A stretch of 64,000 nt of DNA. Source: Limnohabitans sp. GTDB taxonomy: Bacteria; Pseudomonadota; Gammaproteobacteria; Burkholderiales; Burkholderiaceae_C. This document shows positions 38,871 through 47,267 of this stretch, piece after piece. How positions within the stretch are numbered: the first letter of the stretch is position 1; each line of letters opens with the position of its first letter. The stretch covers positions 1 to 64,000 of the forward strand of contig VERE01000013.1 in the NCBI GenBank assembly GCA_018882835.1, written 5' to 3'. A program made the position numbers and the translations under genes. Under the pieces are notes generated by a model. It was not told the origin of the DNA. It searched no databases and saw only the letters and a list, made by a program, of their open reading frames with translations.

Positions 38871-39556
38871 GGCAGCACCCGGTCATGGCGGCGCTTCATC
38901 AGGGCAAGCAGCCACAACACTGCAAATGAAAAAAGCACCATGCCGCCTGCCAGCACATGCGCTTGGTCATATTCCATGGCTTCCACATGGCCGTAAATTT
39001 GGGTCGAAACCACCCTGGTCTTGCCTGGAATATTACCGCCCAGCATCAAAACCACGCCAAACTCGCCCACGGTGTGCGCAAAGCTCAGAATCGCTGCCGT
39101 CACACAGCCAGGCTTTGCCAGGGGCAATGCCACATGAATGAACGCATTCCACGGGGAAGCTCTCAGCGTTGCGGCCACCTCCATGGGCCGCTGCCCCATG
39201 GCCTCAAACGCATGCTGTATCGGTTGGACCGCAAAAGGCAATGAGTAAACGATGGAGCCCAGCAACAAGCCACCGAAAGTGAAAGAGAGAACGCCCCACC
39301 CCAGGGCTTGCGTCAGTTGCCCCAAAGGCCCATGGGGCCCCATGGCCACCAGCAGGTAAAAGCCCAGCACCGTCGGCGGCAAAACCAGGGGCAGTGTGAC
39401 CAGTGCGGCAATTGGGCCGCGCCAAGCCGAGCGAGTCTGCGACAGCCACCAGGCCAAAGGCGTTGCCAGCAGCAAAAGCAGCACGGTGGTGAGGCCGGCC
39501 AACTCCAGCGTCAGCGCGATGGCTGACAAGGCCTCGGGAGATAAAAGTTCCGACAT
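38867..39556 (-). CDS. modB: molybdate ABC transporter permease
   Basis: 229 residues, five or six membrane helices. EAAAxxxG-type loop appears as [25 protein letters not shown], where ModC docks; [13 protein letters not shown] is typical of ModB. The ATG at 39556 is preferred because CAGGA lies just upstream; a GTG at 39571 overlapping modA is the alternative. Confidence 0.94.
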   Translation of the reverse strand: MSELLSPEALSAIALTLELAGLTTVLLLLLATPLAWWLSQTRSAWRGPIAALVTLPLVLPPTVLGFYLLVAMGPHGPLGQLTQALGWGVLSFTFGGLLLGSIVYSLPFAVQPIQHAFEAMGQRPMEVAATLRASPWNAFIHVALPLAKPGCVTAAILSFAHTVGEFGVVLMLGGNIPGKTRVVSTQIYGHVEAMEYDQAHVLAGGMVLFSFAVLWLLALMKRRHDRVLP

Positions 39557-39567
39557 GAATTCCTGAC

Positions 39568-40314
39568 TCACTTGACGTAACCAAACGTTTGGAGGGTGCG
39601 TCTGGCTTTTTCCGATTGCAAATAAACCCTCAGGGCTTGTGCACCTGGGTTGTCTTGCCCTTTGCGCAGCACGATGGCATCTTGTTGCAGCGGCGCATGC
39701 AAATGGGCTGGCACCACCCAGGCGGAACCCTGGCTGATATGGCCTTGCATGAACACTTGCGACAAAGCCACAAAGCCGATCTGTGCGTTTTCACTGGCCG
39801 TGAACTGGTAGGCCTGCGCGATGTTCTCGCCTTGCACAAGTTTGGGCTGCACGGTAGCTTCCAGGCCCAAGTTGGCCAGCACCTGCATTGCGGCAGCCCC
39901 GTAGGGCGCGAGCTTGGGGTTCGCGATAGCAAGGCGCTGGAATTTCCCGTTGCGTAAGACGCTCCCTTGATCGTCCACCACCCCGGCTTTGGGACTCCAA
40001 AGGACCAATCGGCCGGTAGCGTAAGTGAAGCGCGAGCCTGCCACCCCTAGCCCATCTTTTTCCAGACGCAAAGGCGTGTCGCTGTCTGCTGCCAGCAGCA
40101 CATCGAAAGGCGCGCCATTCTTGATCTGCGCATAAAAACTTCCTGTCGAGCCAAACGACAGCACCAATTTGTGACCGGTGTCTTGTTCAAATGACTTTGC
40201 CAGCATTTTCATGGGCGCCGTGAAATTCGCAGCCACCGCAGCCATGACCTCGGCGGCCTGGGTTGGAGCAGCGAGCATCAGGACGCTCAGCCAGCCTGCA
40301 ATTATTTTCATCAT
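39568..40314 (-). CDS. modA: molybdate-binding periplasmic protein
   Basis: 248 residues with signal peptide ([20 protein letters not shown]). [27 protein letters not shown] is the ModA substrate-site signature, with [18 protein letters not shown] and GFVALSQV later. First gene of the leftward modABC operon, divergent from modE, with two ModE boxes between. Confidence 0.94.
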   Translation of the reverse strand: MMKIIAGWLSVLMLAAPTQAAEVMAAVAANFTAPMKMLAKSFEQDTGHKLVLSFGSTGSFYAQIKNGAPFDVLLAADSDTPLRLEKDGLGVAGSRFTYATGRLVLWSPKAGVVDDQGSVLRNGKFQRLAIANPKLAPYGAAAMQVLANLGLEATVQPKLVQGENIAQAYQFTASENAQIGFVALSQVFMQGHISQGSAWVVPAHLHAPLQQDAIVLRKGQDNPGAQALRVYLQSEKARRTLQTFGYVK

Positions 40315-40323
40315 TGCCCTAAG

Positions 40324-40346
40324 CGCTATTCAGAAATAGAATAACG
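40324..40346. promoter_or_regulatory. ModE box 1
   Basis: CGCTATTC and GAATAACG flank 7 bases: an inverted repeat close to the known ModE consensus CGCTATATA/TATATAACG. It lies 10 bp before the modA start codon, where molybdate-bound ModE would block modABC transcription or translation initiation. Confidence 0.7.
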
Positions 40347-40357
40347 AGTGTACCACC

Positions 40358-40378
40358 GCTATTCCTTAAATGAATAGC
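40358..40378. promoter_or_regulatory. ModE box 2
   Basis: GCTATTC and GAATAGC are perfect 7-bp arms around 7 bases. It ends 2 bp before modE's ATG, so autoregulation of modE is likely. Both boxes share the CGCTATTC arm in the 66-bp modA-modE gap. Confidence 0.7.
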
Positions 40379-40380
40379 CC

Positions 40381-41163
40381 ATGACTGCCATGCCATCCCT
40401 GCCCCGCACCCCCGATCTCACACAAGCCCTCGGCTCTGAAGTCGCCGACAAGCGCATAGACATCTTGCGCCGTTTGGGCGAAGTCGGCTCCATTTCCGAA
40501 GCGGCGCGAAGCGCGGGGGTCAGCTACAAGGCGGCATGGCAAGCCCTTGAAACCCTGAGCAATCTGGCGGGGACACCCCTGGTTGAAAAAATCGTGGGGG
40601 GTACCGGTGGCGGTGGCGCACAACTGACGGCGGCTGGCCAGCGGGTACTCGAAGGCGCTGAAAAGTTGGTACGGGCACGCGCCGCTGTTCTGGCTGAACT
40701 GCAACACACGGGCGCCGACTCCCAAGATTTTCCGAACCTGGGAAGCCTGGGCTTGCGCACCAGCATGCGCAACAACTTGCCATGCCTCGTTCACAGCCTT
40801 CACAAAATCGATGGCACCGTCAGGGTGATGTTAGACCTGGGTGCTGGCAGCCTTATGGCCTCGCGCATCACACAGGAAAGCGCTCAGTTGCTGGGGCTCA
40901 GGCCAGGCATGCGCGCGCTGGCACTATGCAAAGCCACGGGCGTGAAGATGGGTTTGAATCTGAAGGCCCAGGACGGCCTGAACCTGCTGCACGGCCAGGT
41001 GACCCGGATGAGCCGCAGCCCCAGGGGTGGCGAGGTGTCGGTTCAAATGTTGACCGGTCAGCAGTTGGTGGGCTTTGCACCCCCCAAAAGCGGACTGCGA
41101 ACTGGCATGACGGTGTGCGCAACAGTGGAAGAGGCTGGCGTGGTGATCGCTTTGCCTCTGTGA
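40381..41163 (+). CDS. modE: molybdate-responsive regulator ModE
   Basis: 260 residues: N-terminal LysR-like winged helix (about 20-110, RRLGEVGSISEAARSAGVSYKAAWQALETLSNLAG) and two MOP molybdate-binding repeats (about 125-190 and 195-260, each with SxRN/LxG-type turns). Represses modABC when molybdate is bound. Divergent from modA. Confidence 0.94.
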   Translation: MTAMPSLPRTPDLTQALGSEVADKRIDILRRLGEVGSISEAARSAGVSYKAAWQALETLSNLAGTPLVEKIVGGTGGGGAQLTAAGQRVLEGAEKLVRARAAVLAELQHTGADSQDFPNLGSLGLRTSMRNNLPCLVHSLHKIDGTVRVMLDLGAGSLMASRITQESAQLLGLRPGMRALALCKATGVKMGLNLKAQDGLNLLHGQVTRMSRSPRGGEVSVQMLTGQQLVGFAPPKSGLRTGMTVCATVEEAGVVIALPL

Positions 41164-41169
41164 ACCGGC

Positions 41170-41544
41170 TTACATTGCCAGCACATAGAGGCGAATCACG
41201 GCTGCCAGGCCCAGGCACCAGACCAGCGATCGCAAGCTGGCGCGATCGCTGACGTAGCAATAGATGTAAGCCACGCGCATCGCCACAAAGAACCAGCCAC
41301 ACTGCGCCACGGCAAGGGCATCGGCCTCTCGGAACAGCGCCAGCGCGACTCCCACTGCAAACAAGGGGAAGGCTTCAAAACTGTTCTCTTGCGCCGCATT
41401 GGCACGTGCGCGGCGCCCTTCCAGCGTGGCCAACCATTGTCTTGGATGGCGGTTGTCGAAGTCTTTGACGCCCCATTTGGCAATGCCTGCGCAAACAATG
41501 GGCAACAGCCCGGCAATGAGAACGGTGAGGACTGCTTGGTTCAT
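41170..41544 (-). CDS. MAPEG-family membrane protein
   Basis: 124 residues, four membrane helices (about 3-22, 56-74, 78-97, 104-123). The segment RRARANAAQENSFEAFPLFAVGVAL carries the family's Arg/Asn/Glu motif that in glutathione-linked members binds GSH. Bacterial members are mostly unassigned. Its start overlaps the lipocalin stop. Confidence 0.85.
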   Translation of the reverse strand: MNQAVLTVLIAGLLPIVCAGIAKWGVKDFDNRHPRQWLATLEGRRARANAAQENSFEAFPLFAVGVALALFREADALAVAQCGWFFVAMRVAYIYCYVSDRASLRSLVWCLGLAAVIRLYVLAM

Positions 41545-42113
41545 GAAGGGCTCCTGTGGGCCAAGGGTTGCGGCGATTTCTCCAGTCTACCGATATCCAA
41601 CCCCATATGGGCCAGTCGCGAAAGAAGTGCCTCATACTGGACGGAATCCACCGTGGGTGTGCGCGACAAAATCCAGAGGTAATCCCGGCCAGGCTCACTC
41701 ACTGCAGCCAGGGCATAAGCCTCATCCAGGTCAACCACCCAGTAATCCCCCCACAAGAAAGGCAAGAATGAGAGCCATTCAGGCGCGAACCGCACCCGCA
41801 ATCTGGGTGAAGCGTCGCCCCCGATTTGCTTGGCTTGCCCGGCAGCCTGCAGCATCTCGCCAGCGCTTGTACGACACTGGTTCACGACCCGGACAGATCC
41901 ATCCGGATTCAGCGTGTACTCTGCCGTGGTGTCTGCTGTGCACTTGCGCTGAAACCAATTCGGAAATTTGGCAATTTCATACCAACGGCCCAAATAACGC
42001 TCGATGTTCAAACTGGGAACAGGCTGCAATGGGGTGGGCGCATCGGACCATGCCAGCCCAGGCAACCCCAGCAGCAGCGCGCTGGCACAAAGTGCCCTGA
42101 AAATTTTGCCCAT
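41541..42113 (-). CDS. bacterial lipocalin (Blc-like)
   Basis: 190 residues with a signal peptide (ALCASALLLGLPGLAWS); no lipobox Cys is evident, unlike E. coli Blc. LNIERYLGRWYEIAKFPNWFQ is the lipocalin N-terminal signature (GxW), followed by YWVVDLDEAYALAAVSEPGRDYLWILSRTP, the second conserved block. Probably a periplasmic lipid/hydrophobic ligand carrier; co-transcribed with the MAPEG gene. Confidence 0.9.
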   Translation of the reverse strand: MGKIFRALCASALLLGLPGLAWSDAPTPLQPVPSLNIERYLGRWYEIAKFPNWFQRKCTADTTAEYTLNPDGSVRVVNQCRTSAGEMLQAAGQAKQIGGDASPRLRVRFAPEWLSFLPFLWGDYWVVDLDEAYALAAVSEPGRDYLWILSRTPTVDSVQYEALLSRLAHMGLDIGRLEKSPQPLAHRSPS

Positions 42114-42124
42114 GCGTCTGTCCT

Positions 42125-43039
42125 TTAGCGGCTGAATTTATGAAACTTTCCCTTTTGAATCTCTGCGAGAAGGTGGCTTTTGAACGCCTGCGCAACAGGC
42201 GAAAGCTTTTGCCCTCTATGGTGTACCACATGCCACGCCGAAGGCAGGGGAAAGCCTTCGACATCGATCACACGCACGCCGTATTCTTTGTCCAATCCAT
42301 GCAAGGCATGGCGTGAAATCACGCCAATGCCCAACCCGCCCGCGACCGATTCCTTGATGGACTCGTTGCTGCCCAACTCGAGCCGGACATCCGGCCGAAA
42401 TCTTGTCTTTTGAAAATACTGATCTGCCGCCATGCGCGTGCCCGAGCCGGGCTCGCGCATGATCATGCGGCATTTGACCAGATCCTTCAGTGTGAGCTTG
42501 CCCACCTTGACCAAGGGGTCCGACTGGGCAGCAACAACGACGATCGGGTTGGGCATCAGGACTTCGTCACGCAAGTCCATCTCGGCTGGGGGCATCGACA
42601 TGATGTACAGGTCATCCAGATTTTCGCGCAAGCGATTCACCACGCCGTCACGGTTCAGAATTTCCAGGGACACCTCTATCGCAGGATGTTTTTGACAGAA
42701 GCCCCCAATCAACCTCGGCATGAAGTATTTGGCCGTGCTGACCACGGCAACTCTCAGCTTGCCTTTGGACAGCCCCTTGATGGCGTCCACGCCTTGCTCG
42801 AAAGATTCCCAGGCAGCGGTCATGGCGCGCGCGGTCGCCGCAAGCTCTTTACCCACATCGGTCAAGTAAATTTTTTTGCCAATCACCTCGTACAGCGGCA
42901 ATCCGACGGACTGTGTCACCTCCTTGAGCTGCATGGAGGCAGTGGGTTGGGTGACATGCATGGCCTTGGCTGCAGCGCTCACGCTGCCGGTGTCTGCCAG
43001 GGCCCGAAACAATCGCAATTGACGGTGTGTGATATTCAT
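42125..43039 (-). CDS. LysR-family regulator, CbbR-like
   Basis: 304 residues. N-terminal helix-turn-helix (LRLFRALADTGSVSAAAKAMHVTQPTASMQLKEVTQSVGLPLYEVIGKKIYLTDVG) and a LysR effector domain (about 90-300). The ITHRQLRLFRALADTGSVSAAA opening resembles CbbR/CcmR regulators of carbon-fixation genes. It is divergent from the SbtA-type bicarbonate transporter and is its likely regulator. Start codon overlaps a palindrome at 43038-43053. Confidence 0.88.
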   Translation of the reverse strand: MNITHRQLRLFRALADTGSVSAAAKAMHVTQPTASMQLKEVTQSVGLPLYEVIGKKIYLTDVGKELAATARAMTAAWESFEQGVDAIKGLSKGKLRVAVVSTAKYFMPRLIGGFCQKHPAIEVSLEILNRDGVVNRLRENLDDLYIMSMPPAEMDLRDEVLMPNPIVVVAAQSDPLVKVGKLTLKDLVKCRMIMREPGSGTRMAADQYFQKTRFRPDVRLELGSNESIKESVAGGLGIGVISRHALHGLDKEYGVRVIDVEGFPLPSAWHVVHHRGQKLSPVAQAFKSHLLAEIQKGKFHKFSR

Positions 43040-43053
43040 AGATTTTTATCTAT
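43038..43053. promoter_or_regulatory. palindrome at LysR-gene start, candidate operator
   Basis: ATAGAT-TTTT-ATCTAT, perfect 6-bp arms, covering the first base pairs of the LysR gene and lying 72 bp before sbtA's ATG. It contains a T-N11-A pattern. Autorepression plus sbtA control fits known divergent LysR organisation; binding is inferred. Confidence 0.45.
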
Positions 43054-43124
43054 GGTTGAAAGTTTTAAAATCGATTTTACAAGATTGATGCAGTTCCTTA
43101 GGATCATGCCCAAGGAGCCCCCTC

Positions 43125-44126
43125 ATGAATAGCCTTCTCGATCCCGCCATCCTCTTTTTCATCTTTGGCGTCCTGGCCGGCACGGTCAAATCAAACCTTG
43201 AAATTCCGCCCGCCATCTCGCGCTTTCTCTCGCTGTACCTTTTAATGGCTTTGGGCCTGAAAGGGGGCTTTGCCCTGGCAGAGTCAGGGCTCACGCTGGA
43301 AGTTGGCGCGGGGCTCGGGGCCGCCATCTGTTTGGCCCTGGTGATTCCGGCCCTGGGGTATGTCATTCTCAAACGCATGCTGTCACCGTTTGATGCCGTC
43401 GCGGTGGCCGCCACTTACGGCTCGGTCAGCGCCGTAACCTTTGTCACGGCAACGCAATACCTGGAAAATCAGCAAATTGCGTTTGGTGGCCACATGGCCG
43501 CCGCCATGGCGCTGATGGAGTCGCCAGCCATTTTGATGGCAGTCATTCTTGCCAACGCCCTTCGCCAGCGTGCTGTCAGCACGAACCTGGGTGTGGTTCA
43601 GGCGAACACTCTCGCCTTGCCTCTGCTGGCAACAAAATCGCCAGCAACGACATTGGGCAAAGTACTCCACGAATCGTTCACCGATGGGGCGCAACTTCTG
43701 TTGCTCGGCGCGATGGTTGTGGGCCTGCTCACAGGTGCAGAGGGCAAGGCAGCCATGCAGCCCTTCTCTGGCGACCTCTTCAAGGGCATGCTGGCCTTTT
43801 TCCTGCTCGACATGGGTTTGATGACGGCCAGAAACCTGCCGCAGACGCGGCATGCCTCCCCCTGGCTTTTGGCTTATGCCATCCTCGGCCCTTTGGCGCA
43901 TGCGGTCTTGGCGCTTTGCCTGGCGTGGTTGTTGGATATTCCTCAAGGCGACACCACCTTGCTGATGGTGCTCGCAGCAAGTGCCTCCTACATTGCCGTT
44001 CCCGCCGTGCTGCGGCATGCCATACCCGAATCCAACCCGTCCCTTTACTTTGGACTTTCTCTGGGCGTCACCTTCCCGCTCAACATCTTGCTGGGCATTC
44101 CTTTTTACACCTACCTGGCCCAGTAA
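43125..44126 (+). CDS. sbtA: SbtA-type sodium-dependent bicarbonate transporter
   Basis: 333 residues, about ten membrane helices in two inverted halves. MNSLLDPAILFFIFGVLAGTVKSNLEIPPAISRFLSLYLLMALGLKGG is the SbtA/DUF897 opening; AVAATYGSVSAVTFVTATQYLE and AMALMESPAILMAVILA carry the Ser-rich ion/bicarbonate site region. AAGGAG precedes the ATG. No SbtB (PII-like) gene follows; a DUF6671-like gene does. Confidence 0.88.
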   Translation: MNSLLDPAILFFIFGVLAGTVKSNLEIPPAISRFLSLYLLMALGLKGGFALAESGLTLEVGAGLGAAICLALVIPALGYVILKRMLSPFDAVAVAATYGSVSAVTFVTATQYLENQQIAFGGHMAAAMALMESPAILMAVILANALRQRAVSTNLGVVQANTLALPLLATKSPATTLGKVLHESFTDGAQLLLLGAMVVGLLTGAEGKAAMQPFSGDLFKGMLAFFLLDMGLMTARNLPQTRHASPWLLAYAILGPLAHAVLALCLAWLLDIPQGDTTLLMVLAASASYIAVPAVLRHAIPESNPSLYFGLSLGVTFPLNILLGIPFYTYLAQ

Positions 44127-44141
44127 ATAGGGGGATAAGCG

Positions 44142-44984
44142 ATGCACCACCGCTACGCCGGGAAGAAGGTTGCCTTTCTCACGCAACACGGTAAAGAGTC
44201 GCTGGTGGCGCCACTGCTTGGCCCCACCATCGGCTGCGAAATTTTGCGCACAGAGGGCTATGACACCGACTCTCTCGGAACGTTTTCCGGTGAGATCAAG
44301 CGGCCCGACAGCCAACTGAAAACTGCCAAGCTGAAAGCCCGCATGGGCATGCGCCTGTCGGGCTTGTCCATCGGGCTTGGCAGCGAAGGCTCTTTTGTCC
44401 CAGACCCTTATGGCGGCCTGATGCCGTGGAACATCGAAGTGCTGTCGTGGCTGGACGACGTGCACGGCCTCGAGATTGTCGGCATGGCGCAGGGGCCGGC
44501 ACGCAGCATGCAGCGCTGCCTGCAAAACGATGTCGAGCTGCAGGCCTTTGCCGAAGCGGCCGGCTTTCCCGAACACCATCTGCTGTTGCGGCCTCAGAGC
44601 GAAACAGATCTGCGGCTCCACAAGGGATTGGCCCATTGGGCAGATTTGAGGCAAGCGTTTCAACAATGCCTGCGTGCCTCAAATAACGCGCGCGTGTATG
44701 CAGAAAATGACCTGCGCGCCTTTTGTAACCCGACGCGCCAATGGATGATTCGGCGCGCAGCAGAAGACTTGCTGAAAAAAATTCAATCGGCCTGCCCCGC
44801 ATGCGATTTGCCCGGCTTTTCCAAAGTGAGCCACACCCCGGGCTTGCCATGCCGAAATTGTCACTGCCCCACCAAATTGGCAAAAGCTTTTCGCTGGCAA
44901 TGTGCGGCCTGCGCCTACGCCCAGGAAATTCCGGCCAGTGAGTTGCATGCGGATCCCAGCCGCTGTGACGTCTGCAATCCCTAG
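44142..44984 (+). CDS. DUF6671-like protein with zinc-finger tail
   Basis: 280 residues. Opens YAGKKVAFLTQHGKESLVAPLLGPTIGCEI and has EGSFVPDPYGG and ARVYAENDLRAFCNPTRQWMIRRAAEDLL in the core. The C-terminal 75 residues contain four CxxC-type pairs (CPAC, CRNC, CAAC, CDVC), predicting zinc ribbons. I associate it with DUF6671, often beside sbtA homologues. Sixteen bp after sbtA, so probably co-transcribed. Function unknown. Confidence 0.75.
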   Translation: MHHRYAGKKVAFLTQHGKESLVAPLLGPTIGCEILRTEGYDTDSLGTFSGEIKRPDSQLKTAKLKARMGMRLSGLSIGLGSEGSFVPDPYGGLMPWNIEVLSWLDDVHGLEIVGMAQGPARSMQRCLQNDVELQAFAEAAGFPEHHLLLRPQSETDLRLHKGLAHWADLRQAFQQCLRASNNARVYAENDLRAFCNPTRQWMIRRAAEDLLKKIQSACPACDLPGFSKVSHTPGLPCRNCHCPTKLAKAFRWQCAACAYAQEIPASELHADPSRCDVCNP

Positions 44985-45008
44985 CCTATCGACAGCCGAT
45001 GCCCATGG

Positions 45009-45569
45009 TCAGGGGCTTGGGTAAATTTTGTATTCCAAGACTTTGCCCTGCGCATTCACGCGCGCCAACACCATGTCTCCCGAGCCAATGTCCTTGCCCA
45101 TGAACTCGCGAATGTTGACATGGTGCGTCACCAGAATGAGGGCGCGATCGCCTTTGCTTTTGAGGGATACCGCCACAAAATCTTGTAACCGCTTGTTCTG
45201 TGCAGCCGCTTGCTCAGGCGTGTCAAAGAACGAGGCCAGCGAAGGCTCAATGGTGATCGGACCCAGGGCAAGTCGCTCTGCGGTTTGCCGACAGCGACAC
45301 CAAATGCTGGCATAGACATCGGCCTTCGCCACGCCTTGTGCGCGCAGCCATTGTCCGATGCGGACCGACTGCTGCTTCCCCTCATCGTTCAAAATGCGTT
45401 GGCTTTCACACTTTTCCAACGAATAGCCTGGTGGATCGCCCACCCCTGGTGCGTAGGCGTGGCGCATCAGCAGCACATGGTTGGGGCCTTTCAACCGCTC
45501 GGCCAGTTCGCCGGCATACAGAGGCAGGGCCAGCATCAAACCCAACAGCGCCGAAAGCCAGCGCTTCAT
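45009..45569 (-). CDS. histidine phosphatase-family protein, exported
   Basis: 186 residues from the ATG at 45569, with a signal peptide (LSALLGLMLALPLYAG). The phosphohistidine motif appears as LLMRHAYAPG (RHA instead of RHG); ILVTHHVNIREFMG holds the second catalytic His. Likely periplasmic phosphatase of the histidine acid/mutase-type branch. Overlaps the 45566 gene's stop by 4 bp. Confidence 0.82.
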   Translation of the reverse strand: MKRWLSALLGLMLALPLYAGELAERLKGPNHVLLMRHAYAPGVGDPPGYSLEKCESQRILNDEGKQQSVRIGQWLRAQGVAKADVYASIWCRCRQTAERLALGPITIEPSLASFFDTPEQAAAQNKRLQDFVAVSLKSKGDRALILVTHHVNIREFMGKDIGSGDMVLARVNAQGKVLEYKIYPSP

Positions 45570-46240
45570 GAAGCCCAGCCCCCGCACACAGGGAACACCT
45601 GGCCCACAAAGCAATTGGCGTGGTCACTGCACAGGTAGGCCACGAAACTGGCATCCTCCAGCGGGCTGACCAGCCGACCCAAAGGCACTTCGCGACGCAA
45701 ACGCTCTTGAAAACGTGGGTTGGCCTGAACCTCGGGCGGAAAATAGGTTGGGTTTTCCACGAAATTCTGTGCAATGGCATTCACCTGAATGTTGTCGGGC
45801 GCCAATTCAACGCCCACTGCCTGCACAAAAGCCAGCTGTGCACCACGTGCCGCGCTGTAAGTGGATGAGCGTTTCATGCCACGAAGGGCCGAAGCGCTGC
45901 CCATCACCACCACCTTGCCACCGCCGCGCGCCTTCATCCCAGGCACGACGGCGCGCAGAAACCGTGGCAGAGGGTCCACCATGACACTGAAAACCTGACG
46001 CCACTCGTCCTCTGCCACGTCCACCACCGGCGTAGACGGGGCGGGCAATGCGAGGTTCAGCACCAACACATCGAGCGCACCAGCGGCCTGCACGATTTCG
46101 TCCGCATCGTTCACGCCAGTGGGCATGCGTGTATCGGCAATGACATGCGCGCCACAAGCACCCAAGGTCTCGCAAAGCGCCGGCCCCATGAAGTCATGGG
46201 CCTGGGTGACCAAAATTCTTTTTCCTGCCAAATTCACCAT
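45566..46240 (-). CDS. halohydrin dehalogenase-like SDR-fold protein
   Basis: 224 residues of SDR fold without the SDR cofactor loop. T12-x4-F17-x-G19 (TQAHDFMG) replaces TGxxxGxG, and S115-x12-Y128-x3-R132 has Arg where SDRs have Lys. These are exactly the two fingerprints recalled for halohydrin dehalogenases (HheA-G), which split vicinal haloalcohols to epoxide and halide without NAD(P). The C-terminal half (STYSAARGAQ, QNFVENPTYFPPE, VPLGRL, GQVFPVCGGW) also parallels HheC. Overlaps the phosphatase gene downstream. Confidence 0.72.
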   Translation of the reverse strand: MVNLAGKRILVTQAHDFMGPALCETLGACGAHVIADTRMPTGVNDADEIVQAAGALDVLVLNLALPAPSTPVVDVAEDEWRQVFSVMVDPLPRFLRAVVPGMKARGGGKVVVMGSASALRGMKRSSTYSAARGAQLAFVQAVGVELAPDNIQVNAIAQNFVENPTYFPPEVQANPRFQERLRREVPLGRLVSPLEDASFVAYLCSDHANCFVGQVFPVCGGWAS

Positions 46241-46300
46241 GGTCGGCGCGTCTCCGGGGTTGTTGATTCAGTCAAATTTTAATTGGCTGGTTTTGACAAA

Positions 46301-47266
46301 TTACGTCCATTTGTCCATTTCTTTGGGTATTTGCCTTTCCACCGATTCCACGCTTCCACCGGTGATGACAATGCCCTGCGCTTGCAGCTTCTCGCGCACA
46401 TCGGGCATTTGCAAAACCGCGTTCGCTTCCTTGTTCAGCAGCGCCACCACCGACTTGGGCGTGCCAGCGGGGGCAAACAAGGTGTAGTTGGTAGCGGACA
46501 CATAGCCGGGCAAGCCCGCCTCGGTCATGGTGGGTATGTCGGGCAACGTGGCAGAACGCGTTGGGCTGGCCACTGCCAAAATTCTGACCTTGCCTGTTTT
46601 CAAATGCGGCAAATGTGCTGGCAAACTGTCAATGGCCATGGGAACGCGTCCCGCGAGCAAGTCCGGCAACAGCTGGCTGGTGCCTTTGTAGGGCACATGC
46701 ACCAAGTCAATCCCCGCCATTTGTTTGAACATTTCGCCGTTCAAATGCTGCAAGCCGCCAATGCCCGAAGAGGCAAAGCTCAATTCACCGGGTTTGGACT
46801 TGGCCAGGGCAATCAGCTCTTTGACAGAGCGTGGCGCAAAATCGGCATTGACCACCAACACCACGGTGCCGTAGCCAATTTCCACAATCGGCGCAAAATC
46901 TTTTCGCTGGTCAAAGGCCAGCGCCTTGTGCACATGGGGCGCAATCGCATAGTCGGTGATGCTGCCCACCATCAGGGTGTAGCCATCGGGGGTGCTTTTG
47001 GCCAATGCATCGCCGCCAATGGTTGCCGCAGCTCCAGGCTTGTTGTCCACCACAATGGGTTGTCCGATACGCAACGCCAGTCGTTCTGCCACCAGGCGAG
47101 CGACAGCATCGACGCCACCGCCTGCAGGGTATGGCGCAATCATTTTGAGAGGCTTGCTGGGATAGGCCTGGGCTGACGCCTCTTGCCATGCAACAGCACC
47201 CCAACAACCCATGGCAAGCGCAGTACAGAGCGCACGCCGACCAAAGTACTTGAGTGAGCTCAGCAT
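46301..47266 (-). CDS. Bug-type periplasmic solute receptor (TTT family)
   Basis: 321 residues, start MLSSLKYFGRRALC with a signal peptide ending about residue 32 (ASAQAYPSKPLKMIAPYPAGGGVDAVARL). ELSFASSGIGGLQHLNGEMFKQMAGIDLVHVPYKG and LFAPAGTPKSVVALLN are hallmarks of the family, which binds carboxylates, amides or similar small molecules. No TctA/TctB genes nearby, as is usual for orphan Bug receptors in Burkholderiales. Confidence 0.92.
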   Translation of the reverse strand: MLSSLKYFGRRALCTALAMGCWGAVAWQEASAQAYPSKPLKMIAPYPAGGGVDAVARLVAERLALRIGQPIVVDNKPGAAATIGGDALAKSTPDGYTLMVGSITDYAIAPHVHKALAFDQRKDFAPIVEIGYGTVVLVVNADFAPRSVKELIALAKSKPGELSFASSGIGGLQHLNGEMFKQMAGIDLVHVPYKGTSQLLPDLLAGRVPMAIDSLPAHLPHLKTGKVRILAVASPTRSATLPDIPTMTEAGLPGYVSATNYTLFAPAGTPKSVVALLNKEANAVLQMPDVREKLQAQGIVITGGSVESVERQIPKEMDKWT

Positions 47267-47267
47267 G

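Noticed and set aside
45566-46240. Ordinary SDR oxidoreductase call
   Set aside because: Cofactor loop and catalytic Lys are replaced by the two halohydrin dehalogenase motifs.
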